From Anaerotruncus sp. G3(2012) (lineage in GTDB: Bacteria > Bacillota > Clostridia > Oscillospirales > Ruminococcaceae), in NCBI RefSeq assembly GCF_000403395.2, contig NZ_KE159657.1, forward strand, positions 32,185 to 96,184: 64,000 nucleotides of DNA. Direction: 5' to 3'. The notes under the pieces are model-generated. The model was given only the letters and a program-made list of their open reading frames with translations. It was not told the origin of the DNA and searched no databases. Of the stretch, positions 62,078-64,000 are shown piece after piece. Each line of letters starts with the position of its first letter. The stretch's first letter is position 1. A program made the translations under genes and the position numbers.

Positions 62078-62958
62078 TCCGGATTACGAATTGCAGGCTT
62101 TGTCCGCGCGTCTGCGGGGCTGACCGCACATCCGGGCAGGGAGACTGCGGCGGCGGAAATCAGGTGCGGGTGGCGCGTGCTGCCCTGCACTTTTGGGAGG
62201 AACCCTGTATCAGCGGTCAGAACGGATCGGGCACTGTCTTTTTCTCGGGATGCCCGCTGCGCTGCTGCTTCTGCCAAAATGGAAAGATCAGTGCGGGGAA
62301 TTTTGGAAAAGAGATTTCGGTCAATCGGTTGGCCGAAATTTTTCTTATGTTGCAGGCACAGGGGGCACATAACATCAATCTGGTGAACCCGACCCATTAC
62401 CTCCCGTGGGTGCGGGACGCATTACAGCTTGCCAGGCTGCGGGTGCCGGTGGTCTGGAACTCGGGCGGCTATGAGCGGGCGGAAGCCCTGCGCGCGATGG
62501 AGGGACTGGTGGATATCTACCTGCCTGATCTGAAATATGCCGGCTCTGTCCGGGCGGAGCGTTATTCCGGTGCGTCCGATTATTGGGCGGCAGCTACCAA
62601 AGCAATCCGGGAGATGCACCGCCAGACGGGAAAACCAGTGTGGGATGCGTCCGGCCTGCTTCGGAAAGGGGTGGTGATCCGGCATCTTGTGCTGCCAAAG
62701 GGGGTACAGGATGCGGCAGCAGTGCTCGACTGGATCGCGGGGACTTTCCTGCCGGGGGAAGTGCTTGTCAGCCTGATGAGCCAGTACACCCCATGCGGTG
62801 ATCTGGAGCGGTTCCCTGAGCTGCGACGGAGGGTCAGCAGCTATGAATATAAAATAGTGTTGGCACATGCGCAGTCGCTCGGGCTGGAAGGGTTTATGCA
62901 GGAGCGTTCCTCCGCGCGGGAGGAATACACACCGCCGTTTGATCTGGAAGGAGTCTGA
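62074..62958 (+). CDS. PflA-like radical SAM protein
   Basis: The 294-residue protein has an N-terminal Cys-rich segment (CRLCPRVCGADRTSGQGDCG), then the radical SAM triad in SGCPLRCCFCQN (C-x3-C-x2-C, about 70-77) and a partial TIM barrel (INLVNPTHYLPWV, VDIYLPDLKY). It is of the pyruvate-formate-lyase-activating-like group that generates 5'-deoxyadenosyl radicals; the target is unknown. It is translationally coupled to the preceding gene. Confidence 0.92.
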   Translation: MIRITNCRLCPRVCGADRTSGQGDCGGGNQVRVARAALHFWEEPCISGQNGSGTVFFSGCPLRCCFCQNGKISAGNFGKEISVNRLAEIFLMLQAQGAHNINLVNPTHYLPWVRDALQLARLRVPVVWNSGGYERAEALRAMEGLVDIYLPDLKYAGSVRAERYSGASDYWAAATKAIREMHRQTGKPVWDASGLLRKGVVIRHLVLPKGVQDAAAVLDWIAGTFLPGEVLVSLMSQYTPCGDLERFPELRRRVSSYEYKIVLAHAQSLGLEGFMQERSSAREEYTPPFDLEGV

Positions 62959-62969
62959 AAACGCTGGGG

Positions 62970-63224
62970 TCATGCGGCGTGCAGGATGGTCCGCCGGTGT
63001 CTGGAAAAGGGCAGGTGCCGGAGGTCTTTCAGCCGGATAAAAAATCTCCGGCGGCTCATCCGGGCACAGAAAACCCCAAAACCAGTGCAGGCGGTGAGCT
63101 GCACAGCAAACTGTACCGGGTTAATCATGTCGGTTTCCAATGCACCGACTGTGCCAAATACCAGAAAGAATGCGAGCAATACGCCTGCCTGGAAAAGGAA
63201 GCGGACCCGCCTGACCAGTTTCAT
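62970..63224 (-). CDS. Small membrane protein with a LexA-like box in its promoter
   Basis: The 84-residue protein has a basic N-terminus, a membrane helix (about 10-28, FLFQAGVLLAFFLVFGTVG), a second hydrophobic stretch (VQFAVQLTACTGFGVF) and a strongly basic tail. The ATG follows GCAGGTGAAGGT. It is divergent from an XRE-S24 repressor and has a consensus promoter with a LexA-box-like sequence over its start. Small membrane proteins under LexA include division inhibitors such as YneA, but no LysM domain is seen, so the role is open. Confidence 0.65.
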   Translation of the reverse strand: MKLVRRVRFLFQAGVLLAFFLVFGTVGALETDMINPVQFAVQLTACTGFGVFCARMSRRRFFIRLKDLRHLPFSRHRRTILHAA

Positions 63225-63251
63225 ACCTTCACCTGCTTTTTTTTAAAATTA

Positions 63252-63265
63252 GGAACGTTTGTTTC
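63252..63265. promoter_or_regulatory. LexA-box-like operator
   Basis: GGAACGTTTGTTTC matches 12 of 14 positions of the Gram-positive LexA box CGAACRNRYGTTYC. It lies at the predicted start of the minus-strand transcript. Confidence 0.45.
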
Positions 63266-63269
63266 TAAA

Positions 63270-63298
63270 ACTATAATACAACTTTTTGGAGTTGTCAA
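63270..63298 (-). promoter_or_regulatory. Promoter of the small membrane protein
   Basis: Minus strand: TTGACA (63298-63293), 17-nt spacer, TATAGT (63275-63270). A CAAC/GTTG inverted repeat and ACAACTTTTT direct repeats (from 63278 and 63307) lie between the divergent promoters. Confidence 0.7.
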
Positions 63299-63329
63299 GC
63301 TAAAGAACAACTTTTTATCGAAATTTGAA

Positions 63330-63358
63330 TTGACAAAAACAACTACTCGCTGTATAAT
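63330..63358 (+). promoter_or_regulatory. Promoter of the XRE-S24 repressor
   Basis: Consensus TTGACA (63330-63335), 17-nt spacer and TATAAT (63353-63358). Confidence 0.8.
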
Positions 63359-63390
63359 GGAAAAAGAAGGGACGAAAGGTGGTCGGCAGG

Positions 63391-63996
63391 ATGTTTGCAG
63401 AGCGGTTGAAGGAGCTGCGTAAGATGCGCAGATTCTCCCAACATGCACTGGCGGAACGGCTGGGGATCAGCCAGCAGGCGGTCGGAAAATGGGAAACTGG
63501 GAAGTCCACGCCTGATCCCGCCACCTTGCGGGAGATCGCGGATATTTTTGAGGTGTCAGTCGACCTGCTGCTAGGGCGGGAGCTGATCCCGCCAGCGTCC
63601 GCGGGGGCGGCAGGGGAGGTTCTTCTGCCCATCCTGGGGACTGTCCGCGCGGGCTATGGGGCGCTTGCTTTTCAGGAGTACCGCGGGACGGAACCCGCCA
63701 GCGTGCATAATCCGGAGGAATATTTCTATCTGGTGGTGAGCGGCGACAGCATGGAACCGCGGATCAGCAGCGGGGATCTCGCGCTGGTCCACAGGCAGCC
63801 GGATGTCGAGAGCGGCGAGCTGGCGGTGGTGCTGGTCGACGGGGAGGAAGGAACCCTCAAGCGGGTGGTGAAACGGGATGGCGCGGTGATTTTGCAGCCG
63901 TTTAACCAGTCCTACCAGCCACAGATTTTTATGGGGGAGGAGCTTTCCCAGCTCACGATTGTGGGGAAGGTCGTGGAAACAAAAACCAAATGGTGA
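63391..63996 (+). CDS. XRE-family repressor with S24/LexA-type peptidase domain
   Basis: The 201-residue protein has an N-terminal Xre/Cro helix-turn-helix (RFSQHALAERLGISQQAVGKW, read as RFSQHALAERLG and SQQAVGKWETGKS, about 12-45) and a C-terminal S24 domain with the Ala-Gly cleavage site in VRAGYG, catalytic Ser in VSGDSMEPRI and catalytic Lys in EGTLKRVVK. It is a self-cleaving repressor of phage-CI/LexA type, probably regulating itself and the divergent small membrane gene. The ATG at 63391 is preferred over a GTG at 63379. Confidence 0.92.
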   Translation: MFAERLKELRKMRRFSQHALAERLGISQQAVGKWETGKSTPDPATLREIADIFEVSVDLLLGRELIPPASAGAAGEVLLPILGTVRAGYGALAFQEYRGTEPASVHNPEEYFYLVVSGDSMEPRISSGDLALVHRQPDVESGELAVVLVDGEEGTLKRVVKRDGAVILQPFNQSYQPQIFMGEELSQLTIVGKVVETKTKW

Positions 63997-64000
63997 TTGC

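Noticed and set aside
63391-63996. Annotation as LexA itself
   Set aside because: The N-terminal domain is Xre/Cro type, not the LexA winged helix; only the S24 domain is shared.

Overview
The window reads as a chromosome segment of an anaerobic, spore-forming, fairly GC-rich member of the Clostridia, most like the Oscillospiraceae/Ruminococcaceae. The support is a GTP-type PEP carboxykinase, an hrcA-grpE-dnaK-dnaJ-prmA-rsmE locus under two CIRCE operators, a V-type rather than F-type ATPase, a SigH-like sigma factor, Spo0A C-terminal-domain proteins, several tiny Cys/Gly-rich or ferritin-like proteins of spore-coat type, ThyX, and TTG/GTG starts with strong Shine-Dalgarno sites. No database search was possible, so species and family assignments rest on recognised motifs.

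Layout. 0-2.4 kb: hairpin-rich DNA, then pckG with a tiny membrane ORF abutting its stop. 2.5-3.3 kb: a small membrane protein and an HPr-like protein that lacks the usual active-site His. 3.4-11.7 kb: heat-shock operon, prmA-rsmE, a VanY-type lipoprotein. 11.8-19.3 kb: membrane glycosyltransferase-like protein, zinc phospholipase C-like protein, hflX, DUF1638 protein, NfeD/SPFH pair, MFS exporter. 19.6-28.3 kb: a nine-gene V-ATPase operon on the minus strand, whose K subunit carries Na+-type ligands. 29.1-31.8 kb: a Tet/EF-G-like GTPase fused to a YacP/Rae1-type NYN nuclease domain. 31.9-34.1 kb: small, probably spore-related genes. 34.3-42.8 kb: lipoprotein cyclophilin, MATE exporter, SigH-like sigma factor, ferredoxin-type aldo/keto reductase, cytidylate-kinase-like protein, ABC exporter. 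43.1-43.6 kb: five tRNA genes (Val, Asp, Phe, Gly, Cys). 43.8-45.4 kb: ROK regulator next to a decayed peptide-permease fragment. 52.3-64 kb: thyX-tmk, acyltransferases, DJ-1, MTHFS, mltG, U32 protein, yebC, a radical SAM enzyme and an XRE-S24 repressor divergent from a small membrane protein.

The most striking region is 45.7-52.2 kb. One conserved gene is broken into three in-order pieces (45724-45824, 47356-47721, 51900-52230). Element 1 (about 1.5 kb) carries two divergent Spo0A C-terminal-domain proteins. Element 2 (about 4.2 kb) carries a DUF134-NifX fusion, a flagellin, a FliS-like chaperone, a 57-residue ORF and a large serine recombinase whose stop codon lies in the right junction core. 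Joining each pair of short repeated cores (TGA for element 1, GACCC for element 2) gives one uninterrupted 265-codon reading frame. A SigK-like promoter motif precedes the gene. This has the architecture of a skin/sigK-type excision system in which developmental excision rebuilds a gene, here with flagellin cargo and a second nested interruption.

Four families of short structured repeats are scattered in the intergenic DNA: twin-hairpin R1, MITE-like foldback R2, GTATTCA-ended foldback R3, and R4, a probable leader RNA present upstream of two unrelated minus-strand genes with covarying hairpins.
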